From Avena insularis (taxonomy: Eukaryota; Streptophyta; Magnoliopsida; Poales; Poaceae), in the NCBI GenBank assembly GCA_023614405.1, contig CM042694.1, positions 133,057,711 to 133,121,710 of the forward strand: 64,000 nucleotides of DNA, written 5' to 3'. This document shows positions 1-11,749 of this stretch, piece by piece. Each line of letters starts with the position of its first letter. Positions within the stretch are counted from its first letter, which is position 1. The position numbers and the translations under genes are program-made. The notes under the pieces are model-generated. The model saw only the letters and a list, made by a program, of their open reading frames with translations, was not told the origin of the DNA and searched no databases.

Positions 1-291
1 GATGAAACGATCTAATTGCTTTGCTTAGTTTGGGTCTGTCCACCATATCATTCTCCAATGATATGATCTCATTATCAATTGACAACTCATGTCTATGGTT
101 AGGAAACCTTAACCATCATTGATCAATGAGCTAGTCCATAGAGGCGTACTAGGGACATGGTGTTGTTCACAAACCACACAAGTATTAATGTTTCCGCTTA
201 ATACAATTCTAGCATGGAATATAAACTTTATCATGAACAAGAATTATAATAATAACATCTTTATTATTGCCTCTAGGGCATAATTCCAACA
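1..291 (-). repeat. 3' LTR of the Angela-like Copia (partial)
   Basis: This matches the inner part of the 5489-7205 LTR with only a few substitutions, for example acatgg against acacgg near 157. It ends at TTCCAACA, the complement of the LTR start. The rest of this LTR lies left of the window. Confidence 0.93.
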
Positions 292-310
292 GTCTCCCAC
301 TTGCACTAGA
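292..310 (-). other. Polypurine tract of the Angela-like Copia
   Basis: Directly inside the 3' LTR the minus strand reads GCAAGTGGGAGAC and then TGTTGG. This is a purine-rich primer for plus-strand synthesis in the expected place. Confidence 0.8.
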
Positions 311-499
311 GTCAATAATCTAGTTCACATTTGGCAACAATCTCACACCCATGGCACTGAGGTGCTGATCATGTTTTACACGTGGAAGAGGTTTAGTCAA
401 TGGATCTGCGACATTCAGATCTGTATGTACTTTGCTGATCTTCAGATCTCCATCTGCTATATAATCTCGGATTATATGAAACTTTGATTGATATGCTTG

Positions 500-1119
500 G
501 TCTTTGGATGATATCTTGGTTCCTTAGCGAGTGCTATGGCGCGGTGTTGTCACACAATATCTCTAGTGGGTCCAATGCACTTGAACCACGCCAAGCTTCG
601 ATGATGAAGTTTCGATCCAAACTCCTTCACTTGGCGCTTCTGCGGCAGCCATGTATTCCGCTTCTCATAGATCCCGATCACGCTTTGCTTGCGACTTCTC
701 CAGCTCACAGCTCCTCCATTCAAAATATACACGTATCCTGTCTGAGATTTAGAATCATCCTTGTCGGTGTCGAAACTAGCATCGACGTAACCTTTTACGA
801 CAAGCTGTTCATCACCCCCATAGACTAAGAACATTTCTTTAGTCCTATTTAGGTACCTTAGGATGTTCTTCACGGCTGTCCAAAGGTTCCACTCTGGATC
901 ACTTTGATATCTGCTCGTCAAACTAAGAGCATTGGACACATCCGGTCTAGTACAAGATGGCATACATGATGGAACCTATGGCCGAGGCATAAGGCACTTT
1001 GCTCATAGCTTCCCTATCATTTACCAGAATGGACACGAGCCTTGCTCAATATCTTACCGACAACATAGGCAATGAACCTTTCAATGCTTTATCCATTCTG
1101 AACCTTTTCAGAACTTTGT
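500..1119 (-). pseudogene. Copia RNase H domain, broken
   Basis: The minus strand from about 963 encodes the end of a Copia reverse transcriptase/RNase H. The typical stretch around RPDVSNALS and ILRYLNRTKEM is followed by GYVDASFDTD and the SQTGYVYILNGG segment. RNase H would remove RNA from the DNA hybrid during reverse transcription. The frame is lost after the KQSVIG segment, and homology continues in another frame towards 500. It follows the reverse transcriptase directly, as in all Copia polyproteins. Confidence 0.85.
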
Positions 1120-2174
1120 CTAGGTATGTACTCGCTTAAAGCTATCAGCCTTTTGTCTATCTCTATAGATTTTTATGCCCAATATATAAGCAGCTTCACC
1201 TAGGTCTTTCATTGAAAAACACTTGTTCAAATAACTCTTCACATCGTTAAGCATGTTGATGTCATTTCCAATAATCAATATGTCATCCACATATAGTACC
1301 AGAAACGTCACCGAGCTCCCACTCACTTTCTTGTAGATGCAAGCTTCGTAGCAATTTGGAACAAATCCAAAGCTCTTGATCACTTGATCAAAACGAAGGT
1401 TCCAACTCCAAGATGCTTGCTTCAGTCCATAAATGGAACGCTAAAGTTTGCATACTTTATCAGCATCCTTAGGATCGACAAAACCTTCGGGTTGCATCAT
1501 ATACAACTCTTCATCAATGTTGCCATTGAGGAACGCAGTCTTGACATCCATCTGCCATATTTCATAATCATGAAACGCAGCAATTGCTAATAAAATCCGA
1601 ATGGACTTAAACATCGCTACGAGAGAGAAAGTCTCATCGTAGTCAACACCTTGAACTTGTCGAAAACCTTTCACAACAAGCCGTGCTTTATAGACGGTAA
1701 CATTACCATCCGCGTCCGTTTTCTTCTTGAAGATCCATTTGCACTCAACGGCCTTTCGGTCGCTAGGAGGGTCCACCAAAGTCCATACTTGGTTTTCGCT
1801 CATGGATCCCAATTCGGATTTCATGGCTTCTAGCCATTTCTCAGAGTTTGGGCTCATCATCGCCTCATAGTTCGTAGGTTCACTGTCTTCTACTAACAAG
1901 ACAGTCAAGACAGGTTGCTGCATTACCACTCAGGAGGGGCACGCGACCTTGTCGACCTGCGACGTTCAGTAGCAGCATCGTCCGAAGCTTCATGATCCTT
2001 GTCATTTGCTTCCTCTATTGTTGGTGCAGGCGGCACTGGAACAATTTCAGGTGCTGCGCTACTCTCCAATTCAAGAGAAGGTTCAATAACCTCGTCTAGC
2101 TCTACTTTCCTCCCACTCACTTCTTTCGAGAGAAACTCCTTCTCAAGAAAGGAAACGTTCTTTGCGACAAACAC
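1120..2174 (-). pseudogene. Copia reverse transcriptase, broken
   Basis: The minus strand holds two large fragments. The first (1929-1441) has the Copia RT start with WLEAMKSEL, VECKWIFKKK, YKARLVVKGF and MDVKTAFLNG. The second (1383-1120) has the catalytic LYVDDILI box near 1283-1297 and the DLGEAAYILGI segment. A frameshift or stop between 1383 and 1441 separates them. The acidic, proline-rich linker between integrase and RT lies at 1923-2174. In a live element this enzyme copies element RNA into DNA; here it cannot be made in one piece. Confidence 0.9.
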
Positions 2175-3431
2175 TTTGCCTTCGGTTCTGTGATAGAAGG
2201 TATACCCAATAGTTTCCTTAGGGTATCCTATGAAGACACATTTCTCCGCTTTGGGTTCGAGCTTGTCCGCATCAACTTCTTGGCGTAAGCTTCATCCCCA
2301 AACTTTAAGAAACGACAACTTAGGTTTAGCACCAAACCACAGTTCATACGGTGTCGTCTCAACGGATTTAGATGGAGCCCTATTTAAAGTGAATGCAGCG
2401 GTTTCTAATGCATAACCCCAAAATGATAACGGCAAATCAGTAAGAGACATCATTGATCGGACCATATCTAATAGGGTTCGATTCCGGCGTTCAGACACAC
2501 CATTGCGTTGTGGTGTTCCGGGTGGCGTGAGTTGTGAAACGATTCCACTTGCTTTGAGATGCGTGAGAAAATCATAACTCAAATATTTCGCCCACGATCG
2601 GATCGTAGAAACTTAATCTTCTCTACGATGGTTCTCCACTTCATTCTGAAATTCTTTGAACTTTTCAAACGTTTCAGATTTATGTTTCATTAAATAGATA
2701 TACCCATATCTACTTAAGTCATCGGTAAAAGTGAGAAAATAGCGATATCCACCGCGCGTCGAAACACTCATCGGTCCGCATACATCGGTATGTATGATTT
2801 CCAACAAGTCCGTTGCTCGCTCCATCATACCGAGAACGGGTTTTGATCATCTTGCCCATGAGGCATGGTTCGCATGTGTCAAATGATTCAAAATCAAGAG
2901 ACTCCAAAAGTCCATCAGAATGGAGTTTCTTCATGCGCTTTACACCAATATGACCTAGACGATAGTGCCATAAATAAGTAGTATTATCACTATCTACTTT
3001 GCATCTCTTAGCCTCAATGTTATGGATGTGTGTTTCATCCCTTTCGAGATTTAGAAGAAATAAACCATTCACAAGAGGTGCATGACCATAAAAGATGTTA
3101 CTCATATAAATAGAACAACCATTATTCTCCGATTTAAATGAATAACCGTCTTGCAATAAACACGATCCAGAAATAATGTTCATGCTCAACGCAGGCACAT
3201 AATAACATTTATTAAGGTTTAAAACTAATCCCGAAGGTAAAACTAAGGAGAGCGTGCCGACGGCCATCACATCAACTCTTGATCCGTTGCCAACGCCCAT
3301 CGTCACCTCATCCTCGCAAGCCGCCTATTCCGTAGCTCTGCTTTGAGTTATAAATATTAGCAACTGAACCAGTATCAAATACCCAGTCACTACAACGAGG
3401 GCTAGTAAGGAAAACATCAATAACATGTATA
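2175..3431 (-). pseudogene. Copia protease and integrase, broken
   Basis: Reading leftward on the minus strand, an aspartic protease core DWVFDTGS lies near 3367-3396. The gag-pre-integrase domain follows, with a zinc-finger pattern (WHYRLGHIG, then CEPCLMGK) at about 2840-2980. The integrase core has a first acidic residue in IIHTDVCGPMS and a later part with GTPQRNGVSERRNRT at about 2480-2530. Integrase would insert the DNA copy. Frame breaks occur near 3307, 2830, 2600 and 2290, so this is a pseudogene. Confidence 0.88.
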
Positions 3432-4265
3432 TCAAATATACCTTTGATGGTGCCAGCCTTCTTGTCCGCTAAGTACTTCGGACAGTTGCGCTTCCAAAGG
3501 ACCCTTGTCCTTGCAATAGAAGCACTCAGTGTCCGGCTTAGGACCAGACTTGAGCTTCTTCTCAGCAGGGGCAACGCGCTTGCCGCCGCCTTTCTTGAAG
3601 GGCTTCTTTGCACCTTTACCTTTCTTAAAGGAGGGCTTGTTGACCATCAACACATGATTATCCTTCTTGATGTCCACCTCCGCAGCCTTCAGCTTTGCGA
3701 AGAGCTCGGTGATCGTATCAGTGGAACCAATCTGATTATGAGTCACTACAAAACTTTTGTAGCTGGGAGGAGTGATTGCAGAACCACAATCTTGAGCTCC
3801 TCCGAATCTTGCAGTCCAGTTGCTCAAGGCGTTGAGTGTAGCCCGACATCTTAATGGCGTGCTCACTAACGGAACTCCCTTCCTCCATCTTGCAGTTAAA
3901 GAACTTCTCAGAGATCTCATATCTCTCAGAACGGGCCTGAGTCTGAAACATGGTTTTCAGCTCCTCGAGAATCTCAAAGGGCCCGGGATAGTTTTCAAAA
4001 CGATTTTGAAGTTCCGGTTCCATAGCAAACAACATGGTGCTCTTAATCACACCATAATCATCCTTGCGCGACTGATAGACAGCTTTCTCATCAGCCGGCG
4101 CAGTTGCAGCAGGGGGTTACCTAACGCTTTCTCAAGGACATAGTCCTTTTGTCCGCCAGATAGAATGATTCTTAGATTGCGGAACCAGTTGGTGAAGTTA
4201 GACCCATTGTTTCTAAGCTTTTCTTTCTCAGCAAAAACGTTGAAGTTGAAGTTGGACTTGGCCAT
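3432..4265 (-). pseudogene. Copia gag, broken
   Basis: The minus-strand ATG at 4265 opens a gag N-terminus (MAKSNFNFNVFAEKEK, then NFTNWFRNLR), typical of Angela/BARE gag. The frame breaks near 4050. The segment PGPFEILEELKTMFQ follows in another frame, and a lysine-rich tail with a partial zinc knuckle (CFYCKDKG) lies near 3500. Gag would form the virus-like particle that packages element RNA. At least two frame changes make it non-functional. Confidence 0.85.
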
Positions 4266-5475
4266 GTGGTCTACAGTATTTGCAAGTACAATTTAGACTA
4301 TGTTCATGATAAATAGTTCAACTTAATCAAATTACTAGATGAACTCCCACTAAATTCAACATCCCTCAAGTTGTTTAGTGAACACGATCCAAATTCACCA
4401 CACCTAATCCGATCATCACGAGAAGAGATGTGGTTTCAATGGTGGACAACAAAGTGTCGATCATATCATTCATATGACTCATGCTTAACCTTTCGGTTCT
4501 TGTGTTCCGAGGCCATGTCTGTACATGCTAGGCTCGTCAAGCTAGACCCAAGTATTTCCGCGTGTGCAAAACTGGCTTGCACCCGATGTATGTGAGCGTA
4601 GAGTCTATAGCACCCGATCATCACGTGATGCTTGGACACGACGAACTTTCATAACGGTGCATACTTGGGGAGAACACAGTTTTTATCTTGATCTTTAAGT
4701 GAGGAATCATCTTATAATGCTACCGTCGCGATCTAAGCATAATAAGATACATAAAAGGATAAACATCACATGCATATAACTTTATGTGACATGGTATAGC
4801 CAATCTTCGCGCAATGATCTCCATCTTGTGCGTTCCGGCATGATCTCCATCACTCCACCATGATTGCCTCCACCACGAATAGCAACTACAACTATTGCTA
4901 ACTACTTAGCGATAAAGTAAAGCTATTACATGGCGTATAAGAAGTTTACTCGCAGGTCATACACAATTATAAAGACAACCATATGGCTCCTGCCGGTTGT
5001 GTACTCATCGACATGCAAGTCGTGAAACATTACAAAACATGATCATCGCATACATTATACACATCACATCTTGGGCCATACCATATCACAGAAAACACTC
5101 CCTGCAAAAACAAGTTAGACGCCTCTACTTTGTTGTTGCATGTTTTACGTGGCTTATGGGAGTAGATGCTAAGAACGATTCTTACCTACGGAAAGCCACA
5201 ACGGTGATATTATGGTTGCCAAACTCCGGTGTTAATCCCATAATCACTATAGTGAGAGAAACTGACATTCACCAGCCGCATGTGTGGAACAAGCCACACG
5301 TCAAGTGCGGAGCCGGTCTCGCGAACGACGTCGCGTAAGGTTGGCCTGGACCGCTTCAATCTCACTATGCCGCGTCATAAGAAGAACACAAACAAGAGGC
5401 TTGCAACAGAAAACATCAACGCCCGCAACAACCATGTTGCGTTCTACTCGTGAATCACATCTACGCATAGATCTA
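4266..5475 (-). other. Untranslated leader of the Angela-like Copia
   Basis: About 1.2 kb lies between the primer site and the gag start. No open frame here resembles a protein. A long leader is normal for the BARE/Angela group. I see no separate insertion in it. Confidence 0.75.
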
Positions 5476-5487
5476 GCTCTGATACCA
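5476..5487 (-). other. Primer binding site (initiator Met-tRNA type)
   Basis: The minus strand reads TGGTATCAGAGC, complementary to the 3' end of initiator methionine tRNA, one base inside the LTR. This fixes the element orientation and the inner LTR edge at 5489. Confidence 0.93.
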
Positions 5488-5488
5488 C

Positions 5489-7205
5489 TGAAGGGTTTCG
5501 CGGCATAGTAAATCAAAATTTCCTACGGATGCGAACAGAGGGAAAGCCAAGATCTAATCTAGGAGATGCAAACAACGAGAGAGATTGGATTAGATCTTCA
5601 TACCCTTGAAGATTCGCACAGCGGAACGTTCGACGGAACGTGGGTGATGTAGTCGTACTCGCTTCTCCTCCTCGCGATCCGATCCGATCTAGCACCACAA
5701 GTGGCGGTGCCTCCGTGAGATGCACACGTGCAGCACCTCGCCGTCTCCTCCTTCCTCGGACCAGCAAGTAGGGTGGAGAGATGGATTGGATCTACAACAC
5801 GACGGCGTGGTGTATATGGTGGAGAATTTCTGCCGCAGGGCTTCGCCTACAAACAGTCGGGAGGGAGAGAGGAGGGCAGCAGGGCTACTAGGGTTTGGAG
5901 GAAGGTGTGTGTTAGGGGAGGGGGCGCACCAGCCCTCTATATATAGAGGGGGGGGGGGGTGCGGCCAGCCCTTGCCCATCCTCCAAGCCTATCTCTAGTT
6001 TAAACGATTTAAACTCTCCCTTCTAGAAACCCTATCTTATCTCTAGTTTAAACGATTTAAACTTATCTAGGATTGGCTGGGCCCTATGGGGCCTTGTGCC
6101 CCTGGCCCAATGCGGCCAAGACACTCCCTCATAGGCCCATGCCCCCTCCCGGAAGGTGGGGCCACGTTGGTCCCCTTCCGGAAGGTTCTAGAAGCTTCCG
6201 GTACAATACCGATTAACCCGGAACAATTCCGAACTCCAAAAACTGCACTGCCTTATATGAATCTTATTCTCCGGACCACTCCGGAACCTCTCGTGATGTC
6301 CCGGATCCCATCCGAGACTCCGAACAAAAATTCATAAACCAATTATCCAATCTATCCTAGCGTCGAGACACGTTAAGTGTGTTGGTTCGAGAATATGCAG
6401 ACATGATCTTCTATCAATAATCAACAGCGGGGTCTGGGCACCCATATTGACTCCTACACATTCATCGATGATCATATCGGATGAACCACGATGCCAGGAT
6501 TCAATCAATCCCATATATATATTCCCTTCGTCTCGCGATATTTTACTTGCCCGAGATTCGATCGTCGGTACCGTCATACCTAGTTCAATCTCGTTCACAG
6601 CAAGTACTTTACTCGTTCCATAATCCGATATCACTTTGTGATTAACTCCTTAACCACATGCTTGCAAGCGGTGTTGATATCGACACGAGTGGGCCCGAAG
6701 TATATCTCTCCGACTTGGGAGGGACAAATTCCATCTCGATACATACAACCCAACAGATACTTTCCGATCACCTGAGAGACACCTTTATGATCACCCTCTC
6801 ATAGGATGACGTTTGATGACCTCAAAGCTTTCTTCCGGTACCAGGGAGTTGCATTATCTCATGGTCTAAGGAATACAATATTTGACATAGGAAAAGCTTC
6901 ACAAAGATGAACACGATGAAACGATCTAATTGCTTTGCTTAGTTTGGGTCTGTCCACCATATCATTCTCCAATGATATGATCTCATTATCAATTGACAAC
7001 TAATGTCTATGGTTAGGAAACCTTAACCATCATTGATCAATGAGCTAGTCCATAGAGGCGTACTAGGGACACGGTGTTGTTCACAAACCATACAAGTATT
7101 AATGTTTCCGCTTAATACAATTCTAGCATGGAATATAAACTTTATCATGAACAAGAATTATAATAATAACATCTTTATTATTGCCTCTAGGGCATAATTC
7201 CAACA
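5489..7205 (-). repeat. 5' LTR of the Angela-like Copia, 1717 bp
   Basis: The LTR begins TG and ends CA on the minus strand, sits next to the primer site, and its outer 292 bases are repeated at the left window edge. It carries a run of G residues (about 5947-5959) beside a TATA-like palindrome. Confidence 0.93.
5934..5950 (-). promoter_or_regulatory. TATA-like palindrome in the Angela LTR
   Basis: The palindrome CCCTCTATATATAGAGGG contains a good plant TATA box inside the 5' LTR, where the retrotransposon promoter is expected. It is flanked by a C/G homopolymer. Function is inferred from position only. Confidence 0.5.
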
Positions 7206-7513
7206 CAAACAGCAAGCGCAAGCAGATATTCATGCATGTCATTCCTGATGCGAGCGCGCTCTCGGTGGGAGGTGCGGCCAAGGGGTGAATCAAGGTCTCC
7301 GCCGTGAAGAAGAAGCTCGTCCCACCTCCAGCCAAAAATCCACTCAGTAGGAAGCCGACTAACAAGGCATCGCTGGCGGCCATCACTTCTTCTATTGGGT
7401 TTTGGCCCCTGGAGGCGCGGATGCACACAAGGCATTCGACCTAGGCTCCACAAGGTACGCAATTCCCCTCTTTTGGTGATGAAGTGTGAGAATGAGTTGT
7501 AATTTTCAATTGG
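7206..7513 (+). other. Flank of the Copia and upstream part of the split Myb/NAM-like gene
   Basis: This 308-bp piece joins the Copia to the gene remnant. Codons near 7286-7400 (KKKLVPPPAKNP) read like the basic, proline-rich N-terminus of the same gene family, then meet a stop. The Copia probably cut the 5' end of the gene. Confidence 0.4.
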
Positions 7514-9190
7514 GTGCATACAGACTGCAATGATTCCGAGGAGGGTTCATTAATGCGGTTTCTCAACAATGCCTCTATCGATATTCACACCGCACCCCTT
7601 GGTTACTACGAGAATGACGACGAGGCCATGGAGGATGGTGGCGAGGAGGAAGAGGATGGAGAATCCAAGGTGGGTGATGATGGCGGTGCGGTCGATGATG
7701 ACGAGGTGCAAGAGATAGATGAGAAGGTGTTCGACGGGGCGGTGGACAAGGAGAAGTCAGTGAGGACAAGTAGCTACACCGAATTGGAAGATGGAATATT
7801 GATAAAGGCATGGGAGAATGTGTCATTCGGTACCATCACTGGCACCAATCAAATCGGCCAGCGATATTGGCAACGCATCAAGGACAAATTCTACAAATTG
7901 ATGCCTCCTCTTAATTCAAGACCAACTCACTCATATAGATCACTCCAAAACCATTGGGACACTATAAAAAAAATGCATGTGGTCGATGATCCGGATGCAT
8001 TGAGGCAGTGAGGAATGCTCCACCGAGTGGCACCAATGTAGATGATTGGGTGAGTTCTTTGCATTGTTCAAATGTACATTTTTAGTCATGGTTTGTTGCA
8101 TTTTAAATTTGCATTGTTTGCATTGTATTGAACATGTAGGGAGGCATTGCTCAAGAAAGATACAAGGACATGCCAGCTTCCAAAGGCAAGGCATTTACGC
8201 TTGAACATTGCTACAAGATACTTGACCATGTTGACAAATGGAGTTCAGAGACCATGAAGCTCCACCATCAAGGCATCTACTTTTCCAGTTGGATGAGGAG
8301 GAGGAGGATGACGAGCTCATGGTCAAGAGGAACAAGAGAAGACCGGATGGTACATAGTTGGCAACAGACATGCTCAAGAACCAAGCCCAAGTGGTAAGTT
8401 TTCGGGACAAGATCGATGAGATGGTGAAGCCTAAAGAAGCGTTGACGATGAAGACATTGGAGGCAAAGAGGGAGATGATGGAGAAGAAACTCTTACACAA
8501 GAAAATGAGGTGGAGTATACTCCGAGAGAATTCTTTGCTCAAGGCCGAATTGGAGGAGAGGAGAGCAATGACCGATGATAAGGGTGACATGGCCGAGCTC
8601 ATTGCGTCGGAGAACGAGATCGTGATGAGGGATCCCACCGGCATGGATGCGTTCACGTGAGAGTGGTGGGATGATGTGAGGATGGAGATCTTGTAGTGGA
8701 GGCGTGATGCTCGTGTGAGGCATGATGCTCCGGCGAGTGGTGGTGGCCACTACAAGAAAAAGGTCATGTGGAGACGCCCTATTTAAGGATTAATGACGTT
8801 ATATATCATGTCTATATGGTTTTAGAGTCATTCCCATAAAGCGTCTTCTTATGCACCGTCTCAAAGATTATAGGCGTGTCTACATAGGGGCGAGACGTTT
8901 ATATAGCATCTCTATTCGTCTAGAGACATTCTTGTACATGGATTTCCATATCGTCTATAATATTCCTACCAACGCACCATTGCATCTCAAATATGGATGG
9001 TTGGCCAATTTTCTTTTTTACCACAATATTTTTATGGCCAGTTAGAATGCTTCAACATTGATGCAAATATTCGAAACTAATTATATTTCGTCATTTTGGG
9101 CAAAGCCATTTCATATGCAGAGTTACATTAATTATCAATTCATAGAATATCAAATGTTTTACAAGATAAAAAACCATAGTAGATAAAATA

Positions 9191-9260
9191 TACATTGGAA
9201 CCTCATAATATACACTGTAACCTCATAATATACACTGTAACCTCATAATATACATAAGAA
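9191..9260 (+). repeat. Short tandem repeat, 20-bp unit, about 3.5 copies
   Basis: The unit TACACTGTAACCTCATAATA repeats three times with a partial fourth. It lies inside the CACTA. Confidence 0.9.
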
Positions 9261-9894
9261 ACCAATAATTATATTATGAAAGAGAATGTGACTTCAACAA
9301 CAGGTTGAAGTATCCACACAAGGTTCAAATATCTGGGTACATTGTATCTTCAAATAGTAGAAACTGTATGAACTTTCTAACTATGGGTGTAGATCATCTT
9401 CCACGTGATTATTTCATATGCCGATGTCCTTTGTAGTCATCTCATACCCTGCATAGTCATTGGAAACACTATGTAAATTAACAAGAGATATGCTCCTTGG
9501 GAAAAAAAACACGCCAACTATATTAAACAATGGATATATTTTATATTTCGTTAGAGATACATTTATCTCAGAAAAGCGTTACAAATTTACTTAGAATTGC
9601 ATACATACAAGGCAACGAGTTGTGCCAATGGGGAAGTGATCTTTCACATCTGGAGCATTGTATAATCAGTAACATAGGGGTGCATTCTGCATCTTCCTTG
9701 ACCTGTAAAAGGTATAAAAGGGCAAAGAATGGTTAAAACACATCAAGATTTATAAAGCAAACATGATAAATATCTTGAGATTAAATAATCCAAGCAGTGA
9801 AGATACAACAAACTGTATTGGGCATTATCCTCCGAGTTAATAATATATATGCATATCATCTGTTAAAACAATATGTTAATAATATATATGCTTA

Positions 9895-10160
9895 TTTTTC
9901 TTGGACTAACATGCCCCTGCGGCCCTGCCTCGTGGATGAGAGAAAGCGGGGGAAATGTTTTTCCCAAGAGCGACATGGCTCTCTCTGTCCCCTTCCCCTC
10001 GAGTCGTGACCCGACCAAACAGAACCTAGCGGTGACGGCAGGGGCCCTAGAGGCAGCGGCGAGGGTAACTTCTACCTTCCCAATCCGTCCTGGTCCGGCC
10101 GAATCCGGAATCCCCGATTGGAAGAACGCGCACGGAATGTGCTGAACGCTGCTGCTACTG
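9895..10160. other. GC-rich segment inside the CACTA, possible captured gene fragment
   Basis: This part is much richer in GC than its surroundings and is open in two frames on the plus strand and one on the minus strand (minus 131-residue frame at 9863-10258). I recognise no domain. CACTA elements often carry host gene pieces, so capture is possible, but nothing here names a source. Confidence 0.3.
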
Positions 10161-10523
10161 CTAGTCCAGAAGATGCAATGTAAGTAATTGATCCGTTCAA
10201 TGTTGTTTGCCATGTGCTTCGAATCTGTTCGTGTACTAGTTTGAATGGTACTGTTCAATCTCGTTGCGATGTTGTGCTTCGATCTGCCCTTGTTGTTTTT
10301 AATTCAGAATGATGTGTGGGAATGGGGGCACATGTGGTGGCGCTGGACTGCATCACAGGCTGATGTACCATGTACATGGAAAAGGCCGGCGATGTTCAAG
10401 CGGCGGAAGCAGGGACGACCAGTGGTGGCGCTGGCGAGGTGCAAGCAGTAAACCTGGATTCGGTCAGCTCTGTTGACCGAACTGTTCTGTTCGGGCACAG
10501 AAGCCTGTTTGTAAAAACTGTTA

Positions 10524-10645
10524 CTCCCTCGGACCAAATTAGTTGACTTAGATTTGTCTATATTCGAATGTATCTAAATTTGTTTTATACTAGAAACCTT
10601 CAAATCTAGACAAAATCAAGTCAATTAATTTGGATCAAAAGTGAG
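10524..10645. mobile_element. Stowaway MITE (122 bp)
   Basis: It begins CTCCCTCGGACCAAATTAG, ends with the imperfect complement TTTGGATCAAAAGTGAG, and is flanked by TA on both sides. This is the Tc1/mariner-derived Stowaway pattern. Confidence 0.88.
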
Positions 10646-11031
10646 TACTATATAAATAACTCAGTGCTATTAGTCCAACCTAAATCTCAATACCCTAGTC
10701 CTAGAACCAAATAGCCTGAATTACTCAGCTGATATCGCACTAGCACCTGAAGGAGCTGAAGGGACGCTGTGCTACAGCTTGGCCGTCGATCGCCCAGGGA
10801 GCACCATTGTCGTGCCCGTGCCACTTCATCGGCTACCTGGCCGCGGCCATGGGGCACAGCGCACTGGTGCAGCTGCGACTGCACTTGATGACTAGATCGC
10901 TGCCCAACGGAGGCTGGAGTTGATGTGTGGGTGGCGGCAGCGTCATTGACGCCACATTCATGGTTTGGCTAAGTTTACCTTCCTCTTGTCGACCAAGTAG
11001 TAGGGATACGGGAAGTGATCTCCAGCCAGGG

Positions 11032-11511
11032 TGTACAATGCAAGGTTCTTAGGATGGTGCTTAGAAAAATAAACCGTTTTTTCTTTAAGCACCGGTGCTT
11101 ATTTATACTAGGTAGATTCCTAACTAGGCACCACTTCTATAAAAATAAGCACCAGTGTTTAGTAAAATAGTTGGTTTATTTTTGTAAGCACTCCTATAAG
11201 CACCTCCCATTATACATGCACGCTTGCATTGTACGTGGCCTAATAGGCCAAGCACCTAGCAGCCTGCAGCACCATCATCTTTTTCTTAAGCTAAGCTTAG
11301 ACTAGTGCCAGATTACGGCGTGCGTATGTATAATGAGAGGTGCTTAGAGACGGTGCTTACAAAAATAAACCAACCATTTTACTAAGCATTTGTGCTTATT
11401 TCTATAGAAGAAGTGCCTAGTTAGATATCTACCAACTATAAATAAACACCGATGCTTAAAGAAAAACCAGTTTATTTCCTAAGCACCGTACTAAGCTCCT
11501 TGCATTGTACA
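11032..11511. mobile_element. Foldback-type MITE with long inverted arms
   Basis: The arms 11032-11223 and 11318-11511 are inverted copies, starting TGTACAATGCAAGG and ending CCTTGCATTGTACA. About 190 bases could pair around a 95-base loop. The motif GGTGCTTA recurs within each arm. No convincing target duplication was found and there is no coding capacity. Superfamily is uncertain; Mutator-like foldback elements look like this. Confidence 0.8.
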
Positions 11512-11749
11512 TGCTCAAGCGAGTTTTAATAGCCTAATTTGAGACATGCTTAACGTCTCATGAAACGTCCTTATGAACAAGTGGGTTCGCGGCATAGATA
11601 CGCGATTAAAAGCATCTAATACAAAACGTCTTAACATGCCTCTTTTGTTGTAGTGTGGTGCAGCTCTGGCTACTGGTGGTGGCGAGGCTACGATGAGTAG
11701 TGGTGGTGGTGTTCGTGTTGATGATCCCACAAGCCAAGTCTCGTCTTGA

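Larger units (their letters stand above)
1..7205 (-). mobile_element. Copia LTR retrotransposon, Angela/BARE/WIS type, 3' LTR cut by window edge
   Basis: The first 291 bases reappear at 6914-7205 almost unchanged, so both are ends of long terminal repeats. On the minus strand the LTR starts TGTTGGAATTATGCC, the start shared by the Triticeae BARE/WIS/Angela group. The order from right to left is LTR, primer site, long leader, gag, protease, integrase, reverse transcriptase and RNase H, purine tract, LTR; this is Copia order. Every domain is broken by frameshifts or stops, so the element is non-autonomous today. The target duplication cannot be tested because the other end lies outside the window. 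Placement in the Angela lineage is inferred from the LTR start, LTR length (1717 bp) and domain sequence. Confidence 0.93.
8748..11655. mobile_element. Non-autonomous CACTA transposon, 2.9 kb
   Basis: The left end is CACTACAAGAAAAAG and the right end CTCTTTTGTTGTAGTG, the inverted CACTA terminus. Short GAGACG/CGTCTC-type motifs are scattered within about 250 bp of both ends, as expected for subterminal transposase sites. The flanks are TGG plus one extra C on the left (8744-8747) and TGG on the right (11656-11658), a 3-bp duplication. No transposase was seen. The interior holds tandem repeats, a GC-rich stretch, a Stowaway and a foldback element. Confidence 0.85.
7514..11749 (+). pseudogene. 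PIF/Harbinger-type Myb/NAM-associated protein gene, decayed and split by a CACTA
   Basis: Exon one has an acidic stretch and then a trihelix/Myb-like domain (SYTELEDGILIKAW, IGQRYWQRIKDKF, SYRSLQNHWDTIKK). Such proteins accompany PIF/Harbinger transposases or are annotated as glutathione S-transferase T3-like; they bind DNA. A frameshift near 7990 gives an early stop, although the family continuation (VRNAPPSGTNVDDW) follows in the next frame. A plausible intron is 8050-8139 (GTGAGT...TGTAG). The second exon has the NAM-associated C-terminal region with a coiled, lysine-rich helix (8358-8660). Two in-frame stops (8658, 8694) follow. The last codons (11659-11749) lie beyond the CACTA and stay in frame once it is removed. 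Confidence 0.72.

Noticed and set aside
9191..9260. CRISPR-like regular repeat
   Set aside because: The 20-bp units are directly adjacent with no spacers, in a plant transposon.
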